Notes: generated by a model from the letters alone, not told the origin. A DNA stretch of 64,000 nucleotides from an uncultured Bacteroides sp. (GCA_949289345.1 CASENS010000052.1:124001-188000); one strand, 5' to 3'; counted from the stretch's first letter, positions 7,808-17,450 are shown. Program-made: numbers and translations.

Positions 7808-10801
7808 ATGAAGCAATGGAGTTTTTTTGCAGGTCTCTTGTGCCTGCTTCTTTTTGCTTGTCCAGTGATGCTTACGGCAGAGGAAACAGACGGGCGGCAA
7901 AGGTACAATTTCAATCCCGGATGGTTGTTGCAGGTGGGGGATTTTCCCGGAGCCGAACAACCGAAGTATGACGACAGCGGTTGGGAGAAAATCTCCCTTC
8001 CTCACGCCTTCAATGAAGACGAGGCGTTCAAAGTGTCCATCAGAGAGATGACCGACACGGTGGGCTGGTATCGAAAGCACTTCCGCCTGCCCGCTTCGGC
8101 TCGAAATAAAAAGGTATTCATCGAGTTCGAAGGCGTGCGCCAGGGAGCCGATTTCTACTTGAACGGCAAGCACATCGGCTTGCACGAGAATGGGGTGATG
8201 GCCGTGGGCTTCGACCTGACACCCTATGTGAAGTTCAATGGAGAGAACGTGCTGGCGGTACGTGTGGACAACAACTGGCGTTACAAGGAACGGGCAACGG
8301 GAAGCGGCTTCCAATGGAACGACCGGAACTTCAACGCCAACTACGGAGGCATCCCCAAGAACGTGTGGCTGCACGTCACCGACAAGGTCTACCAGACCCT
8401 TCCGCTCTATAGCAACCTGCGCACCACAGGCGTATATGTCTATGCCACGGACATCCGGGTGAAGAGCCGCGAAGCAGTCATACATGCCGAATCGGAAGTG
8501 CGCAACGAACGGAAGCGTCCGGTGGAAGTGGGCTACACGGTGGAAGTGTTGGACTATGAAGACCGACAGGTTTCCCTCTTCGAAGGCGAGAAAGCGACAC
8601 TCGCTCCCGGTGAGACTTTCACGCTGAAGGCATCATCGCTCGTGAAAGACCTGCATTTCTGGAGTTGGGGCTACGGCTATTTATATAAGGTAAAGACCCG
8701 ATTGCAGGTAGATGGCCGGGTAGTGGATGAAGTGACCACCACCACCGGTTTCCGCAAGACCCGTTTTGGTGAAGGCAAGGTATGGCTCAACGACCGGGTC
8801 ATCCAACTGAAAGGTTATGCCCAACGCTCCAGTAACGAATGGCCGGGTGTGGGCATGAGCGTGCCACCTTGGATGAGTGACTACAGCAACGGCCTGATGA
8901 TAGACCATAGCGCTAACCTCTTCCGCTGGATGCACGTGGCCCCATGGAGACAGGATGTGGCATCGTGCGACCGCGTGGGCGTGATGCAGATGCTTCCCGC
9001 AGGAGATGCCGAACGTGATGTGAACGACCGTCGCTGGGAGCAACGTAAGGAGCTGATGCGTGATGTCATCATCTACTACCGCAACAACCCCAGCGTCATC
9101 TTTTGGGAGTGTGGCAATGAAAGCATCAGTCGGGAGCACATGCTGGAAATGCGGGCCATCCGCGACGCCTACGACCCTCATGGCGGACGAGCCATCGGTT
9201 CGCGTGAGATGCTGGACATTCGCGAGGCGGAGTACGGGGGCGAAATGCTTTATGTCAACAAGAGCGAGCACCATCCGATGATTCAGACGGAATATTGCCG
9301 CGACGAAGGCTTGCGCAAATATTGGGATGAGTACAGCTATCCTTACCATAAGCAGGGTGATGGTCCTTTGTATAAGAACCAGGATGCCAGTGCTTACAAC
9401 CAGAACCAAGACCAACTGACCATCGAATTCGTGCGTCGCTGGTACGACCTGTGGCGGGAACGTCCGGGTGCGGGAAGACGTGTCAACTCAGGCGGTGCCA
9501 AAATCATCTTCTCGGACACACAGACGCATGGACGAGGAGCGGAGAATTACCGCCGGAGCGGTGTAGTCGACCCCTTGCGTATCCCCAAGGATGGATTTTA
9601 TGCCCACCAAGTGATGTGGGACGGTTGGGTGGATGTAGAAAGGCAGCACACCCACCTCATCGGCCATTGGAATTATCCGGAAGGAACCGTGAAACCGGTC
9701 TATGTGGTGTCGGCAGGCCACCGCGTAGAGCTTCGGATTAATGGCAAGAGCCAGGGCTTCGGCAAACAGGACTATCGGTTTCTCTACACGTTCGATAGCA
9801 TCCGCTATGAAAAAGGCGTGATAGAAGCCATCTCTTACGATGAAACCGGAAAGGAAGTGAGTCGTGACGCTATCCGTACGGCAGGCGAACCGGCACACTT
9901 GAAAATGACGCTGATGCACGGGCCGAAAGGAGTATATGCTGATGGAAGCGACATCGCCCTGATTCAGGTGGAAGTGGTAGATGCCAAAGGACAACGCTGC
10001 CCCTTGGCCAATGACATGATCCAATTCACATTGCAAGGTCCGGCCGAATGGCGCGGAGGTGTCGCCCAAGGTAAAGACAACTATGTAGGAGCCACGGCAC
10101 TGCCGGTGGAATGCGGCATCACCCGCGTACTGGTCCGCTCGACCGACGTGGCAGGTACGGTGACACTGACGGCCGGAGCCAAGGGGTTGGGCACGGAGCA
10201 AGTCAAGTGGGAGACACAACCTGTAGAAGTAAAAGACGGACTAACCACATTTGACCCCGCAGCAGATCTCCCCAGCCGCTTCGACCGAGGCGAAACCCCA
10301 TTGACACCTTCTTACCAAGATAGCAAAGTGGACGTAAAGGTGGACAGCGTGTGGGCAGGAACCAACCAAGCCGATGCGGCGAAGAGCTATGATGACAACG
10401 AACTGAGTGAATGGAAAAATGACGGACGCCTGTCGACCGGCTGGATAACCTACAAACTGGAGCGTCGCGCCCTCATTGACGACATCTGCATCAAGCTGAC
10501 CGGATGGCGGCGGCGTTCCTACCCGCTGGAGGTTTACGCGGGCGACACCTTAGTATGGAGTGGCAATACGGAACGCAGCCTGGGCTATGTACATCTACAG
10601 ATTGACCGTCCGGTACTCTCCGACCGCATCACCATCCGCTTGAAAGGCGCTGCGCACGATGAGGATGCCTTCGGACAAATCGTCGAGGTGGCTGCCGCTC
10701 AAGCGGGTGAACTCGACCTCCTCAAGGCTAAAGACGGCGACAAGACCAACAACGAATTGCGCATCGTGGAAATCGAGTTTCTGGAAACATTGTTTCAGTA
10801 A
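7808..10801 (+). CDS. Glycoside hydrolase family 2 protein (beta-galactosidase-like)
   Basis: A 997-residue secreted GH2 enzyme, the class that releases beta-linked galactose, mannose or glucuronate from glycans. It begins with a hydrophobic export signal (a Cys at 18 in LLFAC could make it a lipoprotein, but the lipobox is poor). Then come the GH2 sugar-binding domain (about 30-190), an Ig-like domain (about 195-300), the TIM barrel (about 305-590), a DUF4982-type module and a C-terminal carbohydrate-binding-like beta domain (about 840-990). The proposed acid/base is Glu438 in FWECGNES and the nucleophile Glu495 in QTEYC. Both are in the correct order and spacing. It follows the deacetylase by 17 bp and is probably cotranscribed. 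Exact sugar specificity cannot be told. Confidence 0.92.
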   Translation: MKQWSFFAGLLCLLLFACPVMLTAEETDGRQRYNFNPGWLLQVGDFPGAEQPKYDDSGWEKISLPHAFNEDEAFKVSIREMTDTVGWYRKHFRLPASARNKKVFIEFEGVRQGADFYLNGKHIGLHENGVMAVGFDLTPYVKFNGENVLAVRVDNNWRYKERATGSGFQWNDRNFNANYGGIPKNVWLHVTDKVYQTLPLYSNLRTTGVYVYATDIRVKSREAVIHAESEVRNERKRPVEVGYTVEVLDYEDRQVSLFEGEKATLAPGETFTLKASSLVKDLHFWSWGYGYLYKVKTRLQVDGRVVDEVTTTTGFRKTRFGEGKVWLNDRVIQLKGYAQRSSNEWPGVGMSVPPWMSDYSNGLMIDHSANLFRWMHVAPWRQDVASCDRVGVMQMLPAGDAERDVNDRRWEQRKELMRDVIIYYRNNPSVIFWECGNESISREHMLEMRAIRDAYDPHGGRAIGSREMLDIREAEYGGEMLYVNKSEHHPMIQTEYCRDEGLRKYWDEYSYPYHKQGDGPLYKNQDASAYNQNQDQLTIEFVRRWYDLWRERPGAGRRVNSGGAKIIFSDTQTHGRGAENYRRSGVVDPLRIPKDGFYAHQVMWDGWVDVERQHTHLIGHWNYPEGTVKPVYVVSAGHRVELRINGKSQGFGKQDYRFLYTFDSIRYEKGVIEAISYDETGKEVSRDAIRTAGEPAHLKMTLMHGPKGVYADGSDIALIQVEVVDAKGQRCPLANDMIQFTLQGPAEWRGGVAQGKDNYVGATALPVECGITRVLVRSTDVAGTVTLTAGAKGLGTEQVKWETQPVEVKDGLTTFDPAADLPSRFDRGETPLTPSYQDSKVDVKVDSVWAGTNQADAAKSYDDNELSEWKNDGRLSTGWITYKLERRALIDDICIKLTGWRRRSYPLEVYAGDTLVWSGNTERSLGYVHLQIDRPVLSDRITIRLKGAAHDEDAFGQIVEVAAAQAGELDLLKAKDGDKTNNELRIVEIEFLETLFQ

Positions 10802-10815
10802 GCATCATAACCAAT

Positions 10816-11442
10816 ATGAAAAAACGGATTTTATGGGCAGCAGCTTTATGGTTGCTGTCCATTAGCAGCTATGGACAGGAAGAGTCCATGGAGCAAATGG
10901 TGCAACGAGGATTATCGGTCGCCAAGTTGTCCATGGAGCAAATGGTGCAACGAGGATTATCGGTCGCCAAGTTCGCTGGCCACACGTTACGACGAACGGA
11001 CTCAGGTGATTAAGTCATGGAACACCCGTGCCCAATGGCAATATCCCGTCATTATTGACAACATGATGAACCTGGAGTTTCTGGAGTTCATGGGCAAACA
11101 GACGAATGACTCAACTTTACTACAGATAGCCAACATCCATGCGCAGACCATGATGCGTCACCACTTCCGTCCGGACAACAGTTACTACCACGTGGTGTCG
11201 TACGATACGCTGACCGGCCAACCCCACTTCCGGGGGACACATCAAGGCTATTCGGACGCATCGGCATGGGCCAGAGGACAGGCTTGGGCATTGTATGGTT
11301 ACACGAGTGCATGGCCGCGTTTCTCCCCTTGGGTCTTCCGGCCGGCCATTCCTTCTGGACCGCCCCCGATGAGCCATGGACCAACGCAAAAGCCTGGCAA
11401 GGAATCGATGTGGGAGCCGATAAGGCATTGCGTGGCAAATAG
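10816..11442 (+). pseudogene. Chimeric pseudogene: GH88 unsaturated glucuronyl hydrolase fragment joined to a DUF2264 C-terminus
   Basis: An ATG at 10816 opens a good signal peptide (MKKRILWAAALWLLSISSYG), but the frame is lost after about 65 codons. From 10973 a second frame carries the middle of a GH88 enzyme: SLATRYDERTQVIKSW, YPVIIDNMMNLE and THQGYSDASAWARGQAW, up to LYGYT near 11305. The N-terminal third of a GH88 (over 100 residues including the first catalytic aspartate region) is missing. After 11305 a third frame continues as FLPLGLPAGHSFWTAPDEPW and AWQGIDVGADKAL to TAG at 11440-11442, which resembles the end of DUF2264 proteins. The locus is therefore a deletion product of at least two carbohydrate genes that once followed the GH2 gene. 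The DUF2264 call is from memory of the family pattern. Confidence 0.8.
10884..10973 (+). repeat. Perfect 45-bp tandem duplication
   Basis: Two head-to-tail copies, 10884-10928 and 10929-10973, are identical base for base. Because 45 is a multiple of three the duplication itself is in frame (SMEQMVQRGLSVAK twice), so it did not cause the frameshift. It ends exactly at the junction (10973) where the GH88 frame resumes. Perfect identity suggests a recent event. Confidence 0.95.
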
Positions 11443-11453
11443 CCCTATGAGCC

Positions 11454-12464
11454 TTAGGAGGTAATCCGCAGCAGGCGGCGTGCGGTTTCGATGATGGTAT
11501 CCAAGCCTTGGGCTTCATCTTCCTCGGTCATGTCCACCTCCACGTCGGGCGCTATGCCAAATTCGATGTGCTGCATGTCGGCGTCTAAGTGCGGGCTGGC
11601 GGAGAAGCGGACGGTCCATCCGTTGGGAAGTTCGGAGGTAAAGGGGAGGCCGGCACCTCCTCCTGTGCTGTCGCCTACGATGGTGACTAAGGGCAGGTAG
11701 CGCATGGCGTTGACGAAGTCGTTGGTGGCACTGTAGGAATGGCGGTTGGCCAGCACAATGACAGGTTTCTGCCAGCGCAGGTTGGAGGACGGTTCTAAGT
11801 AGATGGGTTCGGGGTCGGAAAAATCGCTGTGTCCCGGCCCTGTCTTGTGCTGGATGTATCCCGTCAGGACGGTCTCATTGGTGAAACGGGCGGCCATGCG
11901 GGTGGAGTAGGTCAGGTTGCCTCCCCCATTGTTGCGCACGTCGATGATGAGACCGTTGCAGGCCATGAGGTAGGAGAGTGTTTCGTCCAGATTGCCCTCG
12001 CCTATGCCATCGGAGAAGGATGTATAAGAAATGTAGCCCACATTATCTTCCAGAATCGTATATTTTAGTCCGCCAGAAATGCGATAGTCTCGCCCCAGGT
12101 ATTGTTCGACGAGGCTTTCGTCGTAGTTGCGCGGATAGTCCAGGTACCAGTCCCAATAGCGGGCGGTGTTGGAGGCCGAATAAAGGTTTACGTGTCCGTC
12201 CTTCAGTTCGGCCAGCATGTCACCCAGCACTTCGAACAGGCCGTCGCTGCTCATGTCCGGTGTAATGAGTGGCTGATATTGGTCGTGGATGGCGTCCCAA
12301 TTTATCTGCTTGTAATCCAGGTAACAGTATTGCTCGTCAATGATTTTCCACAGAGCCTCAAAATTGCCTTGTGGTGTATTGTCGAACTCTTCCTCGCGGA
12401 TGCAGGAGGCGAGTAGCAAGGAGAAACATAAAGTAAAAAACAGGATAGGTCTCATGTCGTTCAT
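11454..12464 (-). CDS. S41 family peptidase, lipoprotein
   Basis: A 336-residue tail-specific-protease-like (S41/CtpA class) protein attached to the envelope. The signal ends in a lipobox (LLLASC). The N-terminal helical region (about 30-100) resembles the S41 N-terminal domain, including LKDGHVNLY, and the core has IIDVRNNGGGN. The region HSYSATNDF is where the S41 nucleophilic serine is expected. No PDZ domain is obvious, as in other short Bacteroidales members. It is third in a tight minus-strand series after parC and the DUF3316 protein, with gaps of 14 and 13 bp. The substrate is unknown. Confidence 0.88.
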   Translation of the reverse strand: MNDMRPILFFTLCFSLLLASCIREEEFDNTPQGNFEALWKIIDEQYCYLDYKQINWDAIHDQYQPLITPDMSSDGLFEVLGDMLAELKDGHVNLYSASNTARYWDWYLDYPRNYDESLVEQYLGRDYRISGGLKYTILEDNVGYISYTSFSDGIGEGNLDETLSYLMACNGLIIDVRNNGGGNLTYSTRMAARFTNETVLTGYIQHKTGPGHSDFSDPEPIYLEPSSNLRWQKPVIVLANRHSYSATNDFVNAMRYLPLVTIVGDSTGGGAGLPFTSELPNGWTVRFSASPHLDADMQHIEFGIAPDVEVDMTEEDEAQGLDTIIETARRLLRITS

Positions 12465-12477
12465 GCGGGGTTGGTTT

Positions 12478-13308
12478 TTATTTCCGTGGTTTTTTCAGCA
12501 AATAGAATTCTTTTACGAATCCTACCATGAATACGTGTGAATAGGCGTGGGTGCGCAGGTCGTTCACTTTCGACTGTTGGGCGTCCCATAGGTAGGCCAA
12601 ACGCATTTTCAGCCGTCCTACAGGCAGGTCGGCGGTCAGCATCTGGCGCAGGGAGGGCTGGTTGTGCAAGGAAGTGAATTTCACGACTCCTGCGGCATTA
12701 CCCAGAGAGAAGATTTCGTAATACGATTGTCCGTAATGGGGAGAAAACATCACGCCCATCACCGGCAAGTTCAACTGGTAGCGCAGCCGGACAGGATAAT
12801 GTTTGATTTTTACATCCCATACGGCCATCACGGAAGCGTCTATATTGAGGTAAGCCCGTGCTGAAGCCGGGTTGTTGCCGTTGCGCAGGTTGTAGAGGAA
12901 GCCCCCGTTTAAATCCGCCAGTCCGCCGGCCAGCAGACGGAAGTTTTCAGTCAGGGGAAAGTGGTAGTGCAGGCCGTAGTTCCAGTTGACTTGTGCGGCC
13001 AGCATGTTGTTGTTGTCTACACGATTGTGCGTATAGTTTACATAGCCTTGCAGGAAGTTCTGGAGTGATAGGTTGCCGTCCGCCCATCGGGTCATGCGCA
13101 TGCTTTCGCGTGCCACACGGATCTCCACCCCCTTGTATTCCTGGGGAGAAAGGTACGTGTCGTACATGTTGGCCGCTCCTACGCCGTACATCGTGGTACG
13201 GGTGACAAAGTGTGTCTGACGGGCAGAGTCTGGCAATTGGAGTTGTGCATGTAGAGGCAGAACCCATAGCCATACGGCAGCCCATATTCCCAATATTTTA
13301 TTCTTCAT
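12478..13308 (-). CDS. DUF3316-like exported beta-strand protein
   Basis: A 276-residue exported protein (signal peptide to LPLHAQ) made of alternating aromatic/polar strands such as NYTHNRVDNNN, NWNYGLHYHF and YPVRLRYQLNLPVMG, which suggests a small outer-membrane barrel. It resembles the Bacteroidales DUF3316 family, for which no function is established. It sits 14 bp downstream of parC and 13 bp upstream of the S41 lipoprotein on the same strand, so the three are probably cotranscribed. The family name is given with moderate confidence. Confidence 0.7.
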   Translation of the reverse strand: MKNKILGIWAAVWLWVLPLHAQLQLPDSARQTHFVTRTTMYGVGAANMYDTYLSPQEYKGVEIRVARESMRMTRWADGNLSLQNFLQGYVNYTHNRVDNNNMLAAQVNWNYGLHYHFPLTENFRLLAGGLADLNGGFLYNLRNGNNPASARAYLNIDASVMAVWDVKIKHYPVRLRYQLNLPVMGVMFSPHYGQSYYEIFSLGNAAGVVKFTSLHNQPSLRQMLTADLPVGRLKMRLAYLWDAQQSKVNDLRTHAYSHVFMVGFVKEFYLLKKPRK

Positions 13309-13322
13309 TTGTCATTCTTCAT

Positions 13323-15995
13323 TCAAAACAGTTTCATCTGTCCGGTCAATTCATCCAAGATGTCACTTTCGCTCTTGTCGCGGTCTGGATCCAGGTTCTC
13401 CGGTTCTTCTTCCGGTTCTTCCGGAATGGGAGCTGGCTCTGGTTGGCGTGTAGGCTCCAGTTCGTTGATAGTGTCTATCGTGTAGTTGGTCAGCCGTTTG
13501 CCTTTGGCCTTGAAACCCTTGACGGCAATAAACTCTTCCGCGTCCACTATTAAAGGTTCGCGGAAGCTGTCGTGACCGCCAAATACGACTTCTAAACGAG
13601 GATAAGGTTCATCGGTCAGCAGGATGAGCTGGCTCTTCTTGTTCTCTCCCAAGTAATTCTGCTTTCGGGCGGTCAACTCGAAGCAAAAACGCTTGATGTA
13701 GGGATAGTTCTGCTGGTCGGCGTCATAAAGCACGGCCGTCCAGACTTTGTGCGGATCAAATTTTTCCATGACGCGGATGTCGGCCTCGTAGTGGTTGCTC
13801 GGGTCGAAGCCGGTGGTGTAATAGTCGCCGTTGTTCAGCACCACCAGGATGCGGTCGTTGGTTTGGAACTCGCCCAAATATTCGCCCCGGCCGTCATAAT
13901 TGAGACGTAATACGTCCCGGTCGAACCACACTTTACGTCCTCCAAGCGTGGAGGCGCCCCGCTGCTTCAGCGTGATCTTGTGTACGGGGTTGCGGGTCAG
14001 GATGTTTCCTATCGCCTGCCTGCCTTTGATGGCCAATTGGCTGAAGTCCTCCTCGAAGATGATTTTGCGTATCTTGGGGTTGGGCTTCAAGGTCACTTTA
14101 ATGACTTCCGCCTCTCCGTTTGGATTGGCACTGAAGTACATGATGCGTGAGTCAGGTGTGCCTTGGGTAACGTCATACTCGCGGTCGCGGATTACGTTGG
14201 TCACCGCGAAACGCTTGATGTAGCACGTTCCGTCTTTCCCGTCCCGATATACCACATTATATATAGTACGTTTATCATTTTTTTTGAAGACATTGACGTA
14301 GATGACGTTTTTGCCTACAAACTTTTTGTCGGCCACGGGGGTGATGAGGTAACGTCCGTCGCGGTAGAAGAGGATCACATCATCAATGTTCGAGCAGTTG
14401 GCTATGAACTCGTCTTTCTTCAGACCGGTTCCGATGAAGCCTTCTTCCCGGTTGATATAGAGTTTTTCGTTAGCTTCGATAACTTTGGTGGAGTCAATGG
14501 TATCGAAACTGCGTATCTCGGTATGACGGGGGAAGTTGCGTCCGTACTTCTCCTTGAGCATCCGGAACCAGTCGGCCGTGTACTCTACGATGTTGTCCAA
14601 GTGGCGGTTGATTTCCTCCACTTCGGCTTTCATGCGGACTATCTGTTCTTCGGCTTTGTCAGAGTTGAACTTCAAGATGCGGGCCATCTTGATTTCCATT
14701 AATCTTAGGATGTCGTCCTTGGTCACTTCACGGATGAAGCTGGGATACCACGGGGTGAGGCGGAGGTCGATGTGTTCGCAAGCAGCGTCCATGGTGCGGG
14801 CCTCTTCAAATTCTTTGTCCTTGTAGATGCGTTCTTCGATGAAGACTTTCTCCAACGAAGCGAAATGTAGGTTTTCCAGTATTTCGCCTTTGCGAATCTC
14901 CAGCTCACGGCGCAGCAGATGCAATGTGTTGTCCACCGATTTGCGCAGCACATCGCTCACGGTGAGAAAGTGCGGTTTTTGGCCGTCGATGACGCAGCAG
15001 TTGGGCGAGATGCTTACCTCGCAGTCAGTGAAGGCATAGAGGGCGTCGATGGTTTTGTCCGAGGAAGTGCCGGGTGTCAGGTGCACGAGAATTTCTACGC
15101 TTCCCGAAGTCAAGTCCTCCACTTTGCGAATCTTTATCTTTCCCTTCTCGCTGGCTTTTACGATAGAGTCGCACACATTCGCTACGGTTTTACCATAGGG
15201 TATTTCGCGCACGGCCAACGTCTTGTTGTCCACCTTCTCGATGCGGGAGCGCACACGTATGGATCCGCCTCGTTCGCCATCGTTGTATTTCGATACATCG
15301 ATTAATCCGCCTGTCTGAAAATCGGGGTAGAGCCGGAAAGCTTCTCCATGCAGGTAGCTGATGGCGGCGTCGCACAATTCATTAAAGTTATGGGGGAGTA
15401 TTTTAGACGATAGCCCTACGGCAATGCCTTCCACGCCTTGGACCAAGAGCAACGGAAACTTCACGGGCAGGGTTACCGGCTCACGGTTGCGTCCATCGTA
15501 GGACATTTTCCATTCCGTTGTTTTGGGGTTGAACACGACATCGAGGGCAAATTTAGTCAGCCTGGCTTCGATGTAACGGGCGGCCGCAGCATCGTCACCG
15601 GTCAGGATATTGCCCCAGTTCCCTTGGCAATCGATGAGCAAATCCTTCTGACCCAATTGCACTAAAGCGTCCTTGATGGAGGCGTCGCCATGTGGATGGA
15701 ACTTCATGGCTTCCCCCACAATATTCGCCACCTTGTTATAGCGGCCGTCCTCCATGCGGCGCATGGTGTGCAGAATACGCCGTTGCACCGGTTTCAGTCC
15801 GTCCATGATGTGAGGTACAGCACGTTCCAAAATGACGTAGGAAGCGTAATCCAGAAACCAGTTCTGGTACATGCCGCTCAGTTGATGGCGGACATTATCG
15901 TCCTTTGAATCGGCAGGGATATAGTCCGAATGCCCGTCTTGCCCGGAGTTGTTAGTATTCAGTTCTTCGTTGCTTGTATCAAAGTTTTCGCTCAT
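13323..15995 (-). CDS. parC: DNA topoisomerase IV subunit A (ParC)
   Basis: The DNA-cleaving subunit of topoisomerase IV, which decatenates daughter chromosomes together with ParE. From the chosen start (MSENFD) it has 890 residues: an acidic N-terminal extension, the winged-helix breakage domain (GLKPVQRRIL, HPHGDASI), catalytic Tyr141 in AARYIEARL, the tower and coiled-coil, a C-terminal strand-rich region, and a proline/glutamate-rich tail. The related motif GDGAAAPRY is here GDDAAAARY, a small local change. A start 20 codons upstream (16055) is possible but would overlap the best promoter box at 16053-16060, so 15995 is preferred. It could be confused with GyrA, but the GyrA-box hallmark is not seen and the sequence matches the ParC type of this phylum. 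Confidence 0.9.
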   Translation of the reverse strand: MSENFDTSNEELNTNNSGQDGHSDYIPADSKDDNVRHQLSGMYQNWFLDYASYVILERAVPHIMDGLKPVQRRILHTMRRMEDGRYNKVANIVGEAMKFHPHGDASIKDALVQLGQKDLLIDCQGNWGNILTGDDAAAARYIEARLTKFALDVVFNPKTTEWKMSYDGRNREPVTLPVKFPLLLVQGVEGIAVGLSSKILPHNFNELCDAAISYLHGEAFRLYPDFQTGGLIDVSKYNDGERGGSIRVRSRIEKVDNKTLAVREIPYGKTVANVCDSIVKASEKGKIKIRKVEDLTSGSVEILVHLTPGTSSDKTIDALYAFTDCEVSISPNCCVIDGQKPHFLTVSDVLRKSVDNTLHLLRRELEIRKGEILENLHFASLEKVFIEERIYKDKEFEEARTMDAACEHIDLRLTPWYPSFIREVTKDDILRLMEIKMARILKFNSDKAEEQIVRMKAEVEEINRHLDNIVEYTADWFRMLKEKYGRNFPRHTEIRSFDTIDSTKVIEANEKLYINREEGFIGTGLKKDEFIANCSNIDDVILFYRDGRYLITPVADKKFVGKNVIYVNVFKKNDKRTIYNVVYRDGKDGTCYIKRFAVTNVIRDREYDVTQGTPDSRIMYFSANPNGEAEVIKVTLKPNPKIRKIIFEEDFSQLAIKGRQAIGNILTRNPVHKITLKQRGASTLGGRKVWFDRDVLRLNYDGRGEYLGEFQTNDRILVVLNNGDYYTTGFDPSNHYEADIRVMEKFDPHKVWTAVLYDADQQNYPYIKRFCFELTARKQNYLGENKKSQLILLTDEPYPRLEVVFGGHDSFREPLIVDAEEFIAVKGFKAKGKRLTNYTIDTINELEPTRQPEPAPIPEEPEEEPENLDPDRDKSESDILDELTGQMKLF

Positions 15996-16052
15996 AATTT
16001 CAGTATCAGGAGAATGTGTTCTTGTGCTGAAGGGATAGATTTCAGTCGCAGG

Positions 16053-16060
16053 CAAATATA
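16053..16060 (-). promoter_or_regulatory. parC: -7 box (TATATTTG) upstream of parC
   Basis: On the minus strand TATATTTG matches TAnnTTTG and lies 57 bp before the ATG at 15995. No convincing TTTG partner is seen at the right distance. Confidence 0.4.
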
Positions 16061-16146
16061 CGGATTTCTTGCGAAAAAAGGTTAGGAACTGATGATAAAT
16101 CTTTTGCGGGGGATGGATTTGAGCTTCTTGTAATCTGATAATGGTT

Positions 16147-16244
16147 CCGAAAAAACTGTCGCAAAAGTATTCAAGGATAAATGGCGAAGTATCATTGGAT
16201 AAATGCCTAACTATCCAATAATACTTGGGCAGGTAACCAATGCT
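16147..16244 (-). repeat. Dispersed intergenic repeat, copy 1 (reverse orientation)
   Basis: Read on the minus strand this matches the repeats at 35901-36004 and 48166-48267 along about 95 bp. Conserved blocks include CCAAGTATTATTGGAT, ATTTATCCAAxGATACTT, ATTTATCCTTGxATA and a final CAGTTTTT. The inner blocks form a near-perfect hairpin (AAGTATTATTGGATA against TATCCAATGATACTT). It lies in the 400-bp gap between parC and the N-acyltransferase gene. That gap (16061-16455) otherwise shows no gene. Confidence 0.85.
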
Positions 16245-16455
16245 ATTTCAACGAGCCACTGATGCAATGTTTATAGCCGTATCAATATCAATATGACTGC
16301 GTCTGCATTTTAGCAGCCTCATATTTATGTGATGATATAAAAAATATACCAATGTGATAATGGTTAATCTGTGTGTATATGGTGATTACCGTTGGCACAT
16401 TGGTATATCTGTTCATTTATTACAAGGCGTTTTTCCGGAGCATGGAAATGCGATA

Positions 16456-17421
16456 TTATCGTCTCGTGAAAATAAACTTACTTGCATCCTGTTCTTTCTC
16501 TACAAACGACTGGATATGACGGATGCGCTTCTCGGCCAGTATTTCGTCTACAGCTATCAGGATGCCCGTTTCTTCTACATCGCCGAACTCGTCGTTGATG
16601 GCGGTTCCGAAGACACGCATCGTGGGGCTTAGACTCATATAGGCATTCACTAACGGAGGAATGTTGTAGCCCAGTTTACGAATTTCGGAGTTTAATATCT
16701 TGTAATCTTCCTTGAAGGAGTCTTTGCAGAACAAAGCTTCTAATTCTTTTTCATCGGCCTCCAAGTGTAACGGTTCCATCGGTGTCACCAATTTATCTTT
16801 GTCTGCGAAATGTTTGTGCAGGAAGTACAAGATCATGTCACGTCCCAGCCGGTGATAACTGGGATACATCGTCACCTTGCCAAAGAAATATTTCACATTG
16901 GGCATTATTACGGTGAGTGCGCCTAAACCGTCCCAAAGGTTATCCAAAGCGAAAAGCCCCTTGCTGTCCATACGCGTGGACTGATACTCCAGTGTCACGA
17001 ACGAACGGCCCAGTTCGATAGTGGTGGGCAGATAGTCTTTTAAGAACTTTTGGGAGAAATGGAACATGTGCGCCGTAGCCAGGATAGGAGCCCCTTGCTC
17101 GTCGAAACGCACGTCGGTTCCCAACAAGTATCTGTATCCGCCAAGAATTTCCTCAGCTTCGGGGTTCCACACGATGAGTTGTTTGTACGGATTATCCATG
17201 ATGTCATACTCATCGATGTCCATGGACAAGCCCGTTCCTCCACCAGCCGCACGGAAAGCGATTTCGCGCAGTCGCCCGATTTCTTTCATCGTGTTGGGAG
17301 AGTCCTGTGCCGTAACAATATATATCTGGTTGTTACTTCGGTTGGTCATACGCAACCGTTTGTCTTCAGTCAGCTCCGTTTTCAGTAGTTTCTTGTCTAT
17401 CGGTGCAATAATATCTTCCAT
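16456..17421 (-). CDS. glsB: Glycine N-acyltransferase for glycine-lipid synthesis (GlsB-like)
   Basis: A 321-residue GNAT-fold acyltransferase related to OlsB/hemolysin-like enzymes. In Bacteroides thetaiotaomicron the GlsB/GlsA pair makes glycine lipids: GlsB N-acylates glycine with a beta-hydroxy fatty acid, then GlsA adds a second acyl chain. Visible signatures are the GNAT-like core ILGGYRYLLG and ELGRSFV, and the conserved LFALDNLWDGLGA and YPSYHRLGRDMI. It directly follows the PlsC-type gene (30-bp gap) on the same strand, which strongly supports the assignment. It is probably soluble or peripherally membrane-bound, facing the cytoplasm. Confidence 0.85.
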   Translation of the reverse strand: MEDIIAPIDKKLLKTELTEDKRLRMTNRSNNQIYIVTAQDSPNTMKEIGRLREIAFRAAGGGTGLSMDIDEYDIMDNPYKQLIVWNPEAEEILGGYRYLLGTDVRFDEQGAPILATAHMFHFSQKFLKDYLPTTIELGRSFVTLEYQSTRMDSKGLFALDNLWDGLGALTVIMPNVKYFFGKVTMYPSYHRLGRDMILYFLHKHFADKDKLVTPMEPLHLEADEKELEALFCKDSFKEDYKILNSEIRKLGYNIPPLVNAYMSLSPTMRVFGTAINDEFGDVEETGILIAVDEILAEKRIRHIQSFVEKEQDASKFIFTRR

Positions 17422-17450
17422 ACTTTTTAGTTATATGTGTAGTGTCAGTA

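Noticed and set aside
16053..16055. Upstream start codon for parC at 16055
   Set aside because: It would overlap the -7 box; the family N-terminus fits MSENFD at 15995 better.
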